A stretch of 49,404 nt of DNA from Silvimonas sp. JCM 19000 (GTDB lineage Bacteria; Pseudomonadota; Gammaproteobacteria; Burkholderiales; Chitinibacteraceae): positions 1 to 49,404 of the forward strand of contig BBFD01000002.1 of the NCBI GenBank assembly GCA_001313065.1. Reading direction: 5' to 3'. The first letter of the stretch is position 1, and each line of letters starts with the position of its first letter. Shown here piece after piece: positions 30,652 through 40,381 of this stretch. A model generated the notes under the pieces. The model was not told where the DNA came from. It saw only the letters and a program-made list of their open reading frames with translations, and did not search any database. The translations under genes and the position numbers were made by a program.

Positions 30652-31473
30652 ATGCGCCAAGGCGGTCGGCAAGTTCCGGTTGGCAAGGTCCAAGTGAATA
30701 CAGGCTTTATCGTTGCGGGTTTGCTGGTTGGTTTTATCGTGGGCATGACCGGTGTAGGCGGCGGTTCTTTGATGACGCCTATCCTGTTGTATTTCGGCAT
30801 CAACCCCGCCACCGCCGTCGGCACCGATCTGCTGTATGCCGCCATCACCAAGGGCAGCAGCGTCTGGGTTCACAACAAACATCGCAATATTGATTGGCGC
30901 GTGACGGGCTGGCTGGCCGTCGGCAGCGTGCCTGCCGCCATCGTTACGCTGGTGCTGCTGCATGTATGCGGCGCAGACACCAAAGCCATCAACGCGCTGA
31001 TCAAATCAACGCTGGGCGTGGCCTTGTTGTTGACCGCCGCCGCCATTTTGCTCAAGCCGGTGATGCAACGCCTGATGGGCCGCGCCGCGGTGGTCAGCGC
31101 CGAGAGCATGCGCTCGCGCCGGACCGTCGCCGCCACCGTGTTCACCGGGGTGGTACTGGGCGTGATTGTGACGCTGTCGTCGATAGGCGCAGGCGCGCTG
31201 GGCACGGTGGCCTTGTTTGCGCTGTACCCCTTGCTGCCCACGTCGCGTCTGGTGGGTACCGAGATTGCCCACGCCGTGCCGCTAACGCTGGTGGCCGGGC
31301 TGGGCCACGCTGGTCTGGGCAATCTGGATTTGCATATACTCGGCTTCTTGTTAATGGGCTCCTTGCCCGGCATCTACGTGGGTAGCCATCTGGCGGGCCG
31401 TCTGCCTGATCGCTTTCTGCGCCCGGCGCTGGCGGTGATGCTGGCCATCGTGGGCACGAAGCTGGTGTTTTAA
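30652..31473 (+). CDS. TauE/SafE-family sulfite/sulfonate exporter
   Basis: About 273 residues, intact, with eight predicted hydrophobic segments. It has the family repeats: FIVAGLLVGFIVGMTGVGGG near residue 20 and GVVLGVIVTLSSIGAGALGT near residue 165. Family members move sulfite, sulfoacetate or thiosulfate. Its position between cysB and cysH supports a role in sulfur handling such as sulfite export. The first 14 residues are polar and a GTG at 30694 could be the true start. cysH follows after 27 bases. Confidence 0.87.
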   Translation: MRQGGRQVPVGKVQVNTGFIVAGLLVGFIVGMTGVGGGSLMTPILLYFGINPATAVGTDLLYAAITKGSSVWVHNKHRNIDWRVTGWLAVGSVPAAIVTLVLLHVCGADTKAINALIKSTLGVALLLTAAAILLKPVMQRLMGRAAVVSAESMRSRRTVAATVFTGVVLGVIVTLSSIGAGALGTVALFALYPLLPTSRLVGTEIAHAVPLTLVAGLGHAGLGNLDLHILGFLLMGSLPGIYVGSHLAGRLPDRFLRPALAVMLAIVGTKLVF

Positions 31474-31500
31474 AACCCCGGATTTAATTGCGGAGCAGGT

Positions 31501-32243
31501 ATGGATCTGGAACAAAAAAATCGCCGATACCCTGGCGTTATTGCAGCGCATCGGCACTGAATTCAAACCGGCCGTGTTTGCCAATTCATTTGGCGCGGAA
31601 GACATGGTGCTGACCGACCTGATCGCAAAGCACAACATCAATATCCAGTCATTCAGCCTGGATACCGGCCGCTTGCCCAACGAAACCTACGAGCTGATGC
31701 AAAAGGTGCACGAGCGTTATCCATCGCATCCGGTGCAGGTGTTTTTCCCCGATGCGGGTCAGATCGAAAGCTGGGTCAACGCCAACGGCATCAATTCAAT
31801 TTACGACTCGATCGAATTGCGCAAAGCCTGTTGCCATATCCGCAAAGGCGAGCCGCTTAAACGCGCGCTGGCGGGCAAAACGGCGTGGGTAACCGGCTTG
31901 CGCCGCGAGCAGTCGCCCACGCGCACCGACCTGGGCAATCAGGAATACGACAGCGGCAATGGTCTGGAAAAAAAATTCAATCCGCTGATTGAATGGACCG
32001 AAAAAAAGACGTGTGGGCTTATCTGCGCGCCAACAACGTGCCGTATAACGCTTTGCACGATAAACACTATCCGTCGATAGGCTGCGCGCCTGTACCCGCG
32101 CCATCGCGGTGGGCGAAGACGTACGCGCTGGCCGTTGGTGGTGGGAAAACCCCGAGAACAAAGAATGCGGTCTGCACGTTAAAAGCGACGTGGTCAGCAT
32201 CATTCCTGTCTCTAGTTCATTGTCTGCGGCCCCGGGTCGTTGA
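31501..32243 (+). CDS. cysH: Adenylyl-sulfate/PAPS reductase
   Basis: About 245 residues after repair. Substrate motifs SFSLDTGRLPNETYELMQ and VTGLRREQSPTR are present. It has the 4Fe-4S cysteine pairs of the bacterial APS-reductase type (KACCHIRK and IGCAPCTRA) and the catalytic ECGLH near the C-terminus, so the main substrate is predicted to be adenylyl sulfate. Breaks are at A7 31514-31520, A7 32001-32007 and a lost C near 32084; A8 at 31968-31975 is in frame but the family sequence (LEKFNPL) suggests three extra A. Downstream of the sulfur permease. Confidence 0.92.
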
Positions 32244-32286
32244 CAGTCAGGTTTTGCCTGACTAGATTCACTGGTTATGCCCCGAT

Positions 32287-32310
32287 AATGCCGCCGCGTC
32301 AGGCGGCATT
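32287..32310 (+). terminator. Terminator of the sulfur genes
   Basis: AATGCCGCC (32287-32295) pairs perfectly with GGCGGCATT (32302-32310), followed by CTCTTG. Confidence 0.7.
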
Positions 32311-32394
32311 CTCTTGACCGGGATGACCCGGCAAATAAAAAAAAGCACAAATACAAACGATTTACCCAGTGGATGCTAGAGGAAGGAAACGGTC

Positions 32395-33272
32395 ATGCAA
32401 GACATTCAATATCTGATTGGCGTTGATGGCGGCGGCACGGGCACGCGCATTGCCATTGCCGGCCTGGACGGCGTAGAGCTGGTGCGGGCTGAAGGCGGCG
32501 CCTCGGCGTTGCAGCAAGGCATCGAAAAAGCGTGGGTCAATATCAACGAGACCATCGCCAAGGGTTTTGATGCGCTGGGCATTACGCCCGATCGCAGCCG
32601 TTGCGCCGTGGGCTTTGGTTTGTCGGGCGTGCATAACCGCGCCTGGGCGGCCGAATTTGAAAATACCAATCCCGGCTATGGCCGCGTGATTGTTGAATCC
32701 GATGGTTTCTCCACCTTGCTGGGCGCGCATAACGGCGCGCATGGCGGCATTATCGCCGTCGGCACCGGCTCGATAGGCGAAGCGTGGTTGCTGACGGCGC
32801 ACGCATCGAAGTGGGCGGCTGGGGCTTTCCGACCTCAGATGAAGCTCGGGCGCTATCTGGGACTCAAGCCATCAACCACGTGCAACGCGTGTTTGACGGC
32901 CGCGAGCCGCTGACCGACTTCGGCCGCAAATTATTTAGCGTGGTGGGCGAAACCAAAGAAGCCATCTTTGCCTGGATGGGCAAGATGAAGCAGGGCGAAT
33001 GCGCCTCGCTGTCGCCGATTGTGGTTGAGTTTGGCGCCACCGATGCCGTAGCCGCACGCTTTCTGGCCGAAGCTGGCCGCGAAATCGAAATTATTGGTAA
33101 AGCATTACGCGCCACCGCCCCGGCCTTGCCGCTGGCAATCTGTGGTGGCGGTTTGTCTGAAGCAATGCGCCCGTATATCCCCGCCGAATTCCTGGCAACG
33201 ACCAGCCGCCCGCAAAAAAAAGATTCGTGTGCCGGCGCGCTGATCCTGATCCACAAAGCCATCACCGGCTAA
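32395..33272 (+). CDS. BadF/BadG-type ATPase, N-acetylglucosamine or glucosamine kinase
   Basis: About 292 residues. It opens with the phosphate-binding loop LIGVDGGGTGTRIAIAG and continues VGFGLSGVHNRAWAAEFE and GIIAVGTGSIGEAW, typical of GlcN/GlcNAc kinases of the Vibrio GspK type. The second half contains ICGGGLSEAMRPYIPAEFL. Breaks occur near 32781 (one base lost) and between 32842 and 32872, where three single lost bases restore the frame; repair gives SDEGSGAYLGLQAINHVQ. A8 at 33214-33221 is in frame. Neighbours (GntR regulator and sugar ABC transporter) suggest phosphorylation of imported chitin-derived amino sugar. The sugar specificity is inferred. Confidence 0.85.
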
Positions 33273-33369
33273 CGCGGCGCTCACGCTGGCGCGGCCCGAC
33301 TGCGCCAGCGCGTACTTTGCGATGACATCGGCCGCCGTCCACGCGCGGCCGGGGAAGGAGAATAGGGCG

Positions 33370-34110
33370 ATGGATCAACAGCAAAAGCTGCTGTTTCTGA
33401 AGCCGGACGCAGACAGCGCCACGCCGCTGTACCTGCAACTGAGCCACAAACTGGCGGCCGCTATCCATGCGGGCTTCTGGAAAGCCGACGACCCGTTGCC
33501 GTCCGAGCGTACTTTCTGTGAGGTGCTGGGCGTTTCGCGCGTTACCGCGCGCAAATCGCTCGACCTGTTGTACGAACAAGGCATGATCGTGCGCCGTCAG
33601 GGCGCGGGCACGTTTATCACGCCCAAGCTCGAACAATCGCTGTCGCGCCTGACCAACTTGTCTGAGATGTTGAAACAAAGAGGTTTTACGCCAGGCAGCA
33701 GGTGGTTACGTCGCGAGGTGGGCCCGGCCACGGCAGAAGAGCTGATGCGGCTGAATCTGGCGCCTAACGCCAAGGTTTCGCGCTTGCTGCGGGTGCGCAC
33801 GGCGAACGAAGTGGTCATGGCGGTCGAAGAAACTGCGCTGCCGCATCACCTGGTGAACGATCCGCACAAAATTGGCGATTCGCTTTATGAGTACATGCAG
33901 AACGCCAAGTTGAGTGTTGTGCGCGCGATACAGAATATCGCTGCCGTGAACGCGAATTCCCGAATCGCAGACCTCGCTGGAATTCCCGAAGGGCATGCGA
34001 TGTTGCATTTGGTGCGCGTGGGTTATCTGGAAAATGGCCTGCCGGTTGAGCTGACGCACTCATGGTTTCGCAGCGATTACTACGACTTTGTGGTCGAGTT
34101 GCATAGATAA
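33370..34110 (+). CDS. GntR/HutC-family regulator (NagR/DasR-like)
   Basis: 246 residues, intact. An N-terminal winged helix (LPSERTFCEVLGVSRVTARK then SLDLLYEQGMIVRRQGAGTF) is joined to a UTRA ligand domain starting about residue 95 (SEMLKQRGFTPGSRWLRREV) and ending PVELTHSWFRSDYYDFVVEL. UTRA regulators of this type bind glucosamine or N-acetylglucosamine 6-phosphate, which the kinase just upstream would make. A good GGAG site precedes the start. It probably controls the kinase and the transporter operon beginning at 34631. Confidence 0.88.
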   Translation: MDQQQKLLFLKPDADSATPLYLQLSHKLAAAIHAGFWKADDPLPSERTFCEVLGVSRVTARKSLDLLYEQGMIVRRQGAGTFITPKLEQSLSRLTNLSEMLKQRGFTPGSRWLRREVGPATAEELMRLNLAPNAKVSRLLRVRTANEVVMAVEETALPHHLVNDPHKIGDSLYEYMQNAKLSVVRAIQNIAAVNANSRIADLAGIPEGHAMLHLVRVGYLENGLPVELTHSWFRSDYYDFVVELHR

Positions 34111-34630
34111 ACGTAATCATTTCAAACGCTTTTCTTCAGTCGCCGTTGGTCTGTTCGTAGTAGCCGTTCGCACTCGGGCTGTACTCGACTACATATGCCA
34201 AATGGATGAGCACGCACTTGCCGGATAGTGGTGCGCGGCTGGCCTGAATCTGGGGCGATGGAAGTGTTTCACCGTATTGATATTTTGTTGTAATCTGCCT
34301 GAGCCTCGAAAACGAGGTGGCAAGGTCCGGCGATAGCGGGGCGTTGAAACAAGACATAAGCCGCCGATAACGAGCGGGTAGCAGAGGATGGATGGATCAG
34401 GTCTGCGACCTTTATAAAACAACGCAGCCGATGCATCCGCGGAATCGAACGACGATCTATTGAACCCGACGCCCTATGCGTCCGGTTACGTCTGGGCCCG
34501 GCACGTCTGTAGTTTGTGGATGAGCTTCTCGCTGTATGTTTTTTGTTTTCGCTGTGTTATTCCTTCCTGAGCCGCAAGTGGCGCCCTGTACGGGTGACCC
34601 GACAAAACCGGAACACAGAGGAAACGCGAG
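34111..34630 (+). promoter_or_regulatory. 520-bp gene-free leader of the sugar transporter operon
   Basis: No frame with a recognisable product. The stretch before 34631 must contain the operon promoter. Weak candidates are TTTGTG...TATGTT at about 34513-34540 and TTGTAAT at about 34287. I did not find a clear GntR-type palindrome. The long leader could carry control by RNA structure, but I see no known riboswitch. AGAGGAAACGCGAG supplies the ribosome site for the first binding protein. Confidence 0.45.
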
Positions 34631-35893
34631 ATGAAGCTCAACAAGATCATGCTGGCCGTTGCGGCCGCCTCCTGCGCAATGGCATCGCTCCCGGCTGCGG
34701 CCGCCGACAAGACCAAAATCGAATTCTGGTCTAACAGTCTGTCCCCCAAGTTTGACGCGGTCATGAAAGAGCTGACTGCCAAATTCAATAGCTCACAAAA
34801 CGACATCGAAGCCGTTTGGGTTGATGTCGACTGGGATGCTTTCCAGCCGCGCTTTGTGGCCGCCGTCGCCGGTGGCACCGCGCCGTCGCTGGTTAATCTG
34901 CCCGTGCCCTGGGCTGCTGAATATGCGCAAAAAGGTCTGATCGAGCCACTCGATAGCAAGATCGCCGGCTTTAAAAAAACACCTACGCCGATGGCGCCAT
35001 CAAAGACGTGACCTACGGCGGCAAAATCTACGGCCTGCCTGGTACAACTCGGTGTCGATCATTGCCTATAACAAGGCGCTGTTTGATAAAGCGGGCCTGA
35101 AAGACGCACCCAAAACGCTGGACCAATTGTTCAGCGATTCCAAAGCATTGAAAGATAAAGCCGGTGTGGCTGGCTTTGCCCCCAAGCTGCAAGAATTTTC
35201 CAGCTGGTTTATGTATGAAGGCCTGCCCGTCATCAAAGACGGCAAGGCGGTCTTTAACAGCCCGGCGCACGTCAAATTTGTTGAGCGTTTTGCCCAGGCT
35301 TATAAAGACGGTTCAATTCCGAAAGACGTTTTCAAGATGGAATTCGAGCAAGAAATTGCCGCTTATGATTCGGGCAAGATTGCGATGATGACCACCGCGC
35401 CGCAAGCACTCAAGCGCACGCAAACCGACGCCAAAACCATCTACGCCCAGACCGTGACCGCGCCGTTCCCGGTATCCAAAGGCAATACGCCGTTTGGTGG
35501 CTATCTGTTCTTCTGGTCTGTGCCCAAAGGCACCAAAAAAAACGTCGACGCGGCCGTCAAGCTGGGCCAGTTTTTTTGACCAACGATGAAAACCAGCTGC
35601 GCTTTTCCAAAGCCACTGAAACCACGTTCCCGTCCACGCGTAAATCCGTCACTGATGCGTATTTCCAGGCAGGCGCCAATTCGGCAGATCCGATTGAGCA
35701 TGGTCGCGCTGTGGCTGCCAAAGCCATTGTTAACGCACGCACTTTGACGGTTACCGGTTTGCCGGACGAAGCGTCGATGAACAAGAAACTGCAGGATGAA
35801 TTGCAGTCAGCGATTGAAGGGCGCAAGTCGGCTAAAGACGCGCTGGATGCCGCCGTCGCCTACTGGAATCAGAAGCTGTCTGCAACAAAATAA
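34631..35893 (+). CDS. Sugar ABC transporter substrate-binding protein, copy 1
   Basis: About 419 residues. Family 1 solute-binding protein with a signal peptide (MKLNKIMLAVAAASCAMASL, cleaved after AAA before DKTKIEFW). Conserved parts are KIEFWSNSLSPKFDAVMKEL, WYNSVSIIAYNKALFDKAGL and FSKATETTFPSTRKSVTDAY. Breaks are at A7 34973-34979, a lost base near 35041 and T7 35571-35577; A8 at 35535-35542 is in frame. It delivers a sugar to the permeases 37420-39149. The next gene encodes a close paralogue. The substrate cannot be read directly; the kinase nearby suggests GlcNAc or chitooligosaccharide. Confidence 0.88.
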
Positions 35894-35933
35894 TAGGTAT
35901 TAGCCGCAATTGACAGCGGCATACAAAGATGGA

Positions 35934-35981
35934 TTTTGCTGTGGGAATTTTCTGATACACTGCCGCAGCAAAACAGAAAAT
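35934..35981 (+). repeat. Interleaved inverted repeats between the two binding-protein genes
   Basis: TTTTGCTG (35934-35941), ATTTTCTG (35947-35954), CAGCAAAA (35966-35973) and CAGAAAAT (35974-35981) are arranged as a, b, a', b'. Each arm pairs perfectly over 8 bases but the two pairings interlock. An extended -10-like TGATACACT (35953-35961) lies in the middle. Confidence 0.6.
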
Positions 35982-36078
35982 CCGCATGATCTGGTGAGAT
36001 ACGCCGGGTTCAATGTGGTGTACCGCGAGGAACAGGAAATCCTGGCGTATTTGTCGATAACTCCAAGAGGAAGACAAG

Positions 36079-37323
36079 ATGAAGCTCAATAAGATGTTGA
36101 CCGTTGGCGCCGTTGTATTCGGTTTCGCAGCCTGCATGCCCAGGCTGATACCGAACTCGAATTCTGGACCATGAACCTGGCTCCGAAATTCAACGACTAT
36201 TTCAACAAGGCTGTGACCGATTTCAACAAAGCCAACCCGGGCCTGACCGCCAAGTGGGTTGACATGAACTGGGATCAGATCGAACCGAACTGATCGCTTC
36301 GATCGCTGCTGGCAGCCCGCCGGCGCTGGTTAACTTCAACGTGCTTGGGTCCATGCCCACGCACAAGCCGGCGACATTCTGCCGATCGACCAGTACCTGG
36401 GCGCAGCCAAAGGCGCGTACTCGGTAGGCGCGCTCAAAGACGTGACCGTCAACGGCAAGGTCTATGCCTTCCCGTGGTACAACTCCGTTTCGATCATCGC
36501 TTACAACAAAGACATCCTGGCCAAGGCTGGCGTGAAGACCGCTCCGGCTTCGTTCGACCAGTTTGTGGCTGACGGCAAGCAGATCACCGCCAAGACCGGC
36601 GTACCGGCTTATGCGCCGAAGCTGGGTAACTTTGTGGGCTGGTTCTACTACGCTGGCCTGCCGGTCATCGAAGGCAACAAGGCTGTGTTCAATTCGCCGA
36701 AACACGTAGCTTTCGTGCAGAAGTTTGCTGATCTGTACAAAGCTGGCGTAATGCCGAAAGACGTGTTCAAGGTTGAGTTCGAGCAAGAAATCGCTGCTTA
36801 CAACTCCGGCAAGATCGCCATGATGACGACCGCGCCGCAAGCCCTCAAGCGCACCGAAACCGATGCCAAGGCTGTATACGCCAAGACTGGCGTGGCTGCT
36901 TTCCCGACTGATGCCGGCAAGATGGCATTCGGCGCATGGCTGATGGACTTCGTGGTACCGAAAGGCACCAAGGATCCGGCCGCTGCCGCCAAGCTGGGTC
37001 TGTTCCTGACCGGCGATGCACAGCAAGTTGCTTTCTCGAAGGCAACCGAAACCACCTTCCCGTCGACCAAGAAGGGCAACCTGGACCCGTACTTCCAGTC
37101 GGGCGCCAAGTCGGCTGATCCGGTTGAGCAAGGCCGTGCTGTTGCTGCCAAGTCGATGGACAAGGCTGTAACGCTGACCATCCCGCCGGGCGTGCTGCCG
37201 GACGAAGCTGCAATGACCAAGAAACTGCAAGACGAAATCCAGGACGCGATCGAAGGCCGCAAGCCGGTCAAGGCCGCACTGGACGAAGCCGTTGCCGCAT
37301 GGAACGAAAAGCTGGTCAAGTAA
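36079..37323 (+). CDS. Sugar ABC transporter substrate-binding protein, copy 2
   Basis: About 415 residues. It is a paralogue of the preceding protein, very similar in the second half (PKDVFKVEFEQEIAAYNSGK; FSKATETTFPSTKKG). A signal peptide MKLNKMLTVGAVVFGFAACM leads to AQADTELEFW. Three single lost bases near 36138, 36293 and 36347 break the first 90 residues; repair gives EPKLIASIAAGSPPALVNFN followed by VPWVHAHAQAG. From 36442 it is intact. It uses more AAG, GCT and GTT codons than copy 1, which may reflect higher expression or separate origin. AAGAGGA provides the ribosome site, and the 185-base gap before it has its own promoter-like repeat. Confidence 0.9.
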
Positions 37324-37419
37324 TTTGATTTAAGCCAGACCCGGTGCGGAACACGCAGCAAATGCGGTTCCGCACCGATCTTTGCAATATAAAAAATAAA
37401 GCTACAGTCGAGTTAAGCC

Positions 37420-38287
37420 GTGAAGAATACCCGCAGTTACGCCGCTATTGCCTATTTGTTCCTGGCCCCGGCTTTGATCCTGATGGGCGTATTTACATTC
37501 TGGCCAGTAGGCTTTAATACGTATCTCGCTTTCCAGGATTATTCCATTGCCGATGGCACCGCCACCTGGAATAACTTTGCGCATTTCAAATACATATTCC
37601 ATGAAGAATTATTCTGGAATGCCCTCAAGAATTCGCTGCTGTATTTGCTGATCGTGCCGGTCATTCAGCTGGGCGCATTGGTATTGGCCAAGCTGGTCAA
37701 TAACAAATTGCCGGGCATGACGTTTTTTCCGCGCCACGTTTTATATCCCGGTGATTACTTCGATTTCGATTGCCGGTGTGGTCTGGATTTACGTTTACAA
37801 ATACGACGGCATGCTCACCTGGTTGCTGACCAGCCTGGGTCTGTTGCATGACCAGATCGACTGGTTGGGCGAACCCAAAATTGCGCTGTACATGATGATG
37901 ATCTTTACCTTCTGGAAAGGTATTGGTTATTACATGGTGCTGTATCTTGCCGGCCTGCAAGCCATTCCCAGCGAAGTGGAAGAAGCCGCCGTGCTCGATG
38001 GCGCCAATGCCTGGCAGCGGTTCTGGAAGATCACCGTGCCGATGGTCAAACCGACCATCCTGTTGTGCACGCTGCTGTCGACCATCGCCGCAATCAAGGT
38101 CATGCAAGAACCGATCGTGCTGACCAAGGGTGGCAAGGGCGACACGTATACCGCGCTGTTCTACGTATACGACCAGGCGTTCCGCAACTTCAATTTTGGC
38201 CGGGCTGCGGCCGCAGGTTTGGTAATCACCTTCTTCTGCGTGCTTCTCGCCATCATCCAGTTCCGCTTCTTTGGCGAAAAGAAATAA
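37420..38287 (+). CDS. Sugar ABC transporter permease 1 (MalF/UgpA type)
   Basis: About 288 residues with six transmembrane segments, starting at GTG 37420. It opens YAAIAYLFLAPALILMGVFT and carries the ATPase-coupling EAA loop VEEAAVLDGANAWQRFWKIT. T6 at 37723-37728 adds one base; the repaired sequence reads MTFFRATFYIPVITSISIAG. It forms the channel with permease 2. The gene follows the second binding protein after 96 bases. Confidence 0.9.
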
Positions 38288-38305
38288 GGCAGGGGTAAAT
38301 ATATT

Positions 38306-39149
38306 ATGGCCATGGGTAGAAATTCGCGGCGGATCATGGGTTTGACCGGGCATTACGCCGGTCTGATCGCATTCGCCATCTTTACCGCCTTCCCCTTGTG
38401 GTGGGCGGCCTCGGTCGGTTTATCGACCAATCCCGAAAACATGTACACGTTTCCACGTTCGTTCTGGCCCACGGAGCCAGGCTTGCTGTGGTTCGCCAAA
38501 GTGTTTACGGACATGCCGTTCCTCACTTACCTGAAAAAAAACTCCACCATCATGGCCATCATGACCGTGATCGGCGTGGTGATCGTGTCGGTGCTGGCGG
38601 GTTATCCGTTAGCGCGGCTCAAGTTTGTGGGTAGCAAAACCATCTTCGTGATCATCATCCTGACCATGATGTTGCCGTCCGAAGTCGCGATGATTCCTAA
38701 CTTCATCACGATGAAGCACCTGCATCTGATCAACGAATATCTGGGCGCCACCGTTATCAACTTCTCGGCGGCCTTCGGTATTTTCCTGATGAAGCAAGCG
38801 TTCGAGATGGTGCCGCAAGACTTGATCGACGCCGCGCGTGTGGATGGCGCCACCGAGATGCAGATTCTGTGGCGCATCATGGTGCCGGTCTCGGCGCCGT
38901 CGATTGCCGCACTGGGCATTTTTTACGCTGGTTAACGCGTGGAATGATTATCTGTGGCCCTCCATTATTCTCACCAGCCGTGAGAAACTGCCGCTGGCCG
39001 TAGGCGTCTTCAATGATCTGACCGGCCCGTTCGCTACGTCAGACAGCATGGTGATGGCTGCCATCGTGATGACGGTGATCCCCGTACTGGTGTTCTTCGC
39101 CTTTACCCAACGCTACTTTGTCAGCGGCATGGATGGCGCGGTCAAATAA
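38306..39149 (+). CDS. Sugar ABC transporter permease 2 (MalG/UgpE type)
   Basis: About 280 residues, six transmembrane segments. The EAA loop is LIDAARVDGATEMQILWRIM. T6 at 38919-38924 adds one base; repair gives LGIFTLVNAWNDYLWPSIIL, the typical MalG-family end segment. A8 at about 38525-38532 is in frame (YLKKNSTIM), but relatives usually have one Lys fewer. It follows permease 1 after 18 bases. Confidence 0.9.
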
Positions 39150-39206
39150 GACCGGCACACCACAGATACGCTTCAGAACCATCAAGAATTTTAGGGAATC
39201 GAGTAA

Positions 39207-40308
39207 ATGGCATCGGTTACGCTCAAGGGCATTAAAAAAAGAGTTACACCAAAGACGTTACGGTCATCAAAGGCGTCGATCTGCAAATCAAGGACGGCGA
39301 ATTCGTCGTATTTGTCGGCCCGTCGGGCTGCGGTAAATCCACGCTGCTGCGCATGATCGCCGGCCTGGAAGACATCACCGAAGGCGAATTGATGATAGGC
39401 GACGCGGTCGCCAACGATGTGCACGCGTCCAAACGCGGCATCGCCATGGTGTTCCAGAGCTACGCGCTGTATCCGCATATGAGCGTGTACGACAATATGG
39501 CGTTCTCGCTGAAACTGGCGGGCGCGGACAAAGCGGAAATCGACAAGCGCGTGCAACGTGCCGCCGAGATTCTGCAAATTACCCATCTGCTGGAACGCAA
39601 ACCCAAAGCCCTGTCGGGCGGCCAACGCCAACGTGTGGCCATCGGCCGCGCCATCGTGCGTGAGCCGCAAGTGTTCTTGTTTGACGAACCGCTGTCCAAC
39701 CTGGATGCATCGCTGCGTCTGAATATGCGCGTCGAGTTGTCCAAGCTGCACGCCGATCTCAAAACCACCATGATCTACGTGACGCACGATCAGGTTGAAG
39801 CCATGACCCTGGCCGACCGTATCGTGGTGTTTAACGCTGGCGTGGTGCAGCAAGTGGGTTCGCCGCTGGAAATGTACGAGAACCCGGCCAACCTGTTTGT
39901 GGCTGGCTTCCTCGGCTCGCCCAAGATGAATCTGCTGGAAGCGCAACTGGTAGGCGTCGAAAACGGCCTGGCCGTGGTGCGTCTGCCCAAGGGCATCACC
40001 GTGCGCGCCGCCGTCGACGCTTCGCGTGCAACGGCGGGCTCCAAGGTAACGCTGGGCGTACGTCCGGAACATATCCAGCTGGCCACCGAAGGCGATGTCG
40101 GCATCCCGGCACGCGTTGATCTGGTCGAGCATCTGGCGATATCGTATTGGCCTATGTGGAAATCCCGGGCGTTAACGACATCCTGTCGGTCAAGCTGCCG
40201 GGCCACTACACCAGCCTTAAACGCGGCGACGCGGTGCGCCTGGTGTTTCCGGAAAGCAATGCGCTGGTGTTTGATGAAGCTGGTCTGGCGTTCAAGCGCA
40301 CCGTTTGA
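39207..40308 (+). CDS. Sugar ABC transporter ATP-binding protein (MalK/UgpC type)
   Basis: About 366 residues. Walker A is [19 protein letters not shown], the signature [17 protein letters not shown] and Walker [14 protein letters not shown]; the switch His is in [11 protein letters not shown] regulatory C-terminal domain of about 120 residues contains VRPEHIQLA, typical of the CUT1 subfamily. Breaks are at A7 39234-39240 (repair gives [12 protein letters not shown]) and a lost G near 40137. It powers the permeases encoded just upstream and ends the operon at a strong terminator. Confidence 0.92.
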
Positions 40309-40329
40309 TTTGCTGCCGCTTGCGTCATG

Positions 40330-40364
40330 CAGAAAGCCCCGCAGTTGCGGGGCTTTCTGTTTTG
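40330..40364. terminator. Bidirectional rho-independent terminator
   Basis: AGAAAGCCCCGC (40331-40342) pairs with GCGGGGCTTTCT (40347-40358), loop AGTT, followed by GTTTT. It serves the ABC operon and the convergent nucleoside symporter gene. Confidence 0.92.
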
Positions 40365-40381
40365 GGCCCGCCACTGGCGGC

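Noticed and set aside
34111..34630. Riboswitch (glmS-like or glycine) before the sugar transporter
   Set aside because: I could not find the conserved core segments of any known class; the long leader alone is not evidence.
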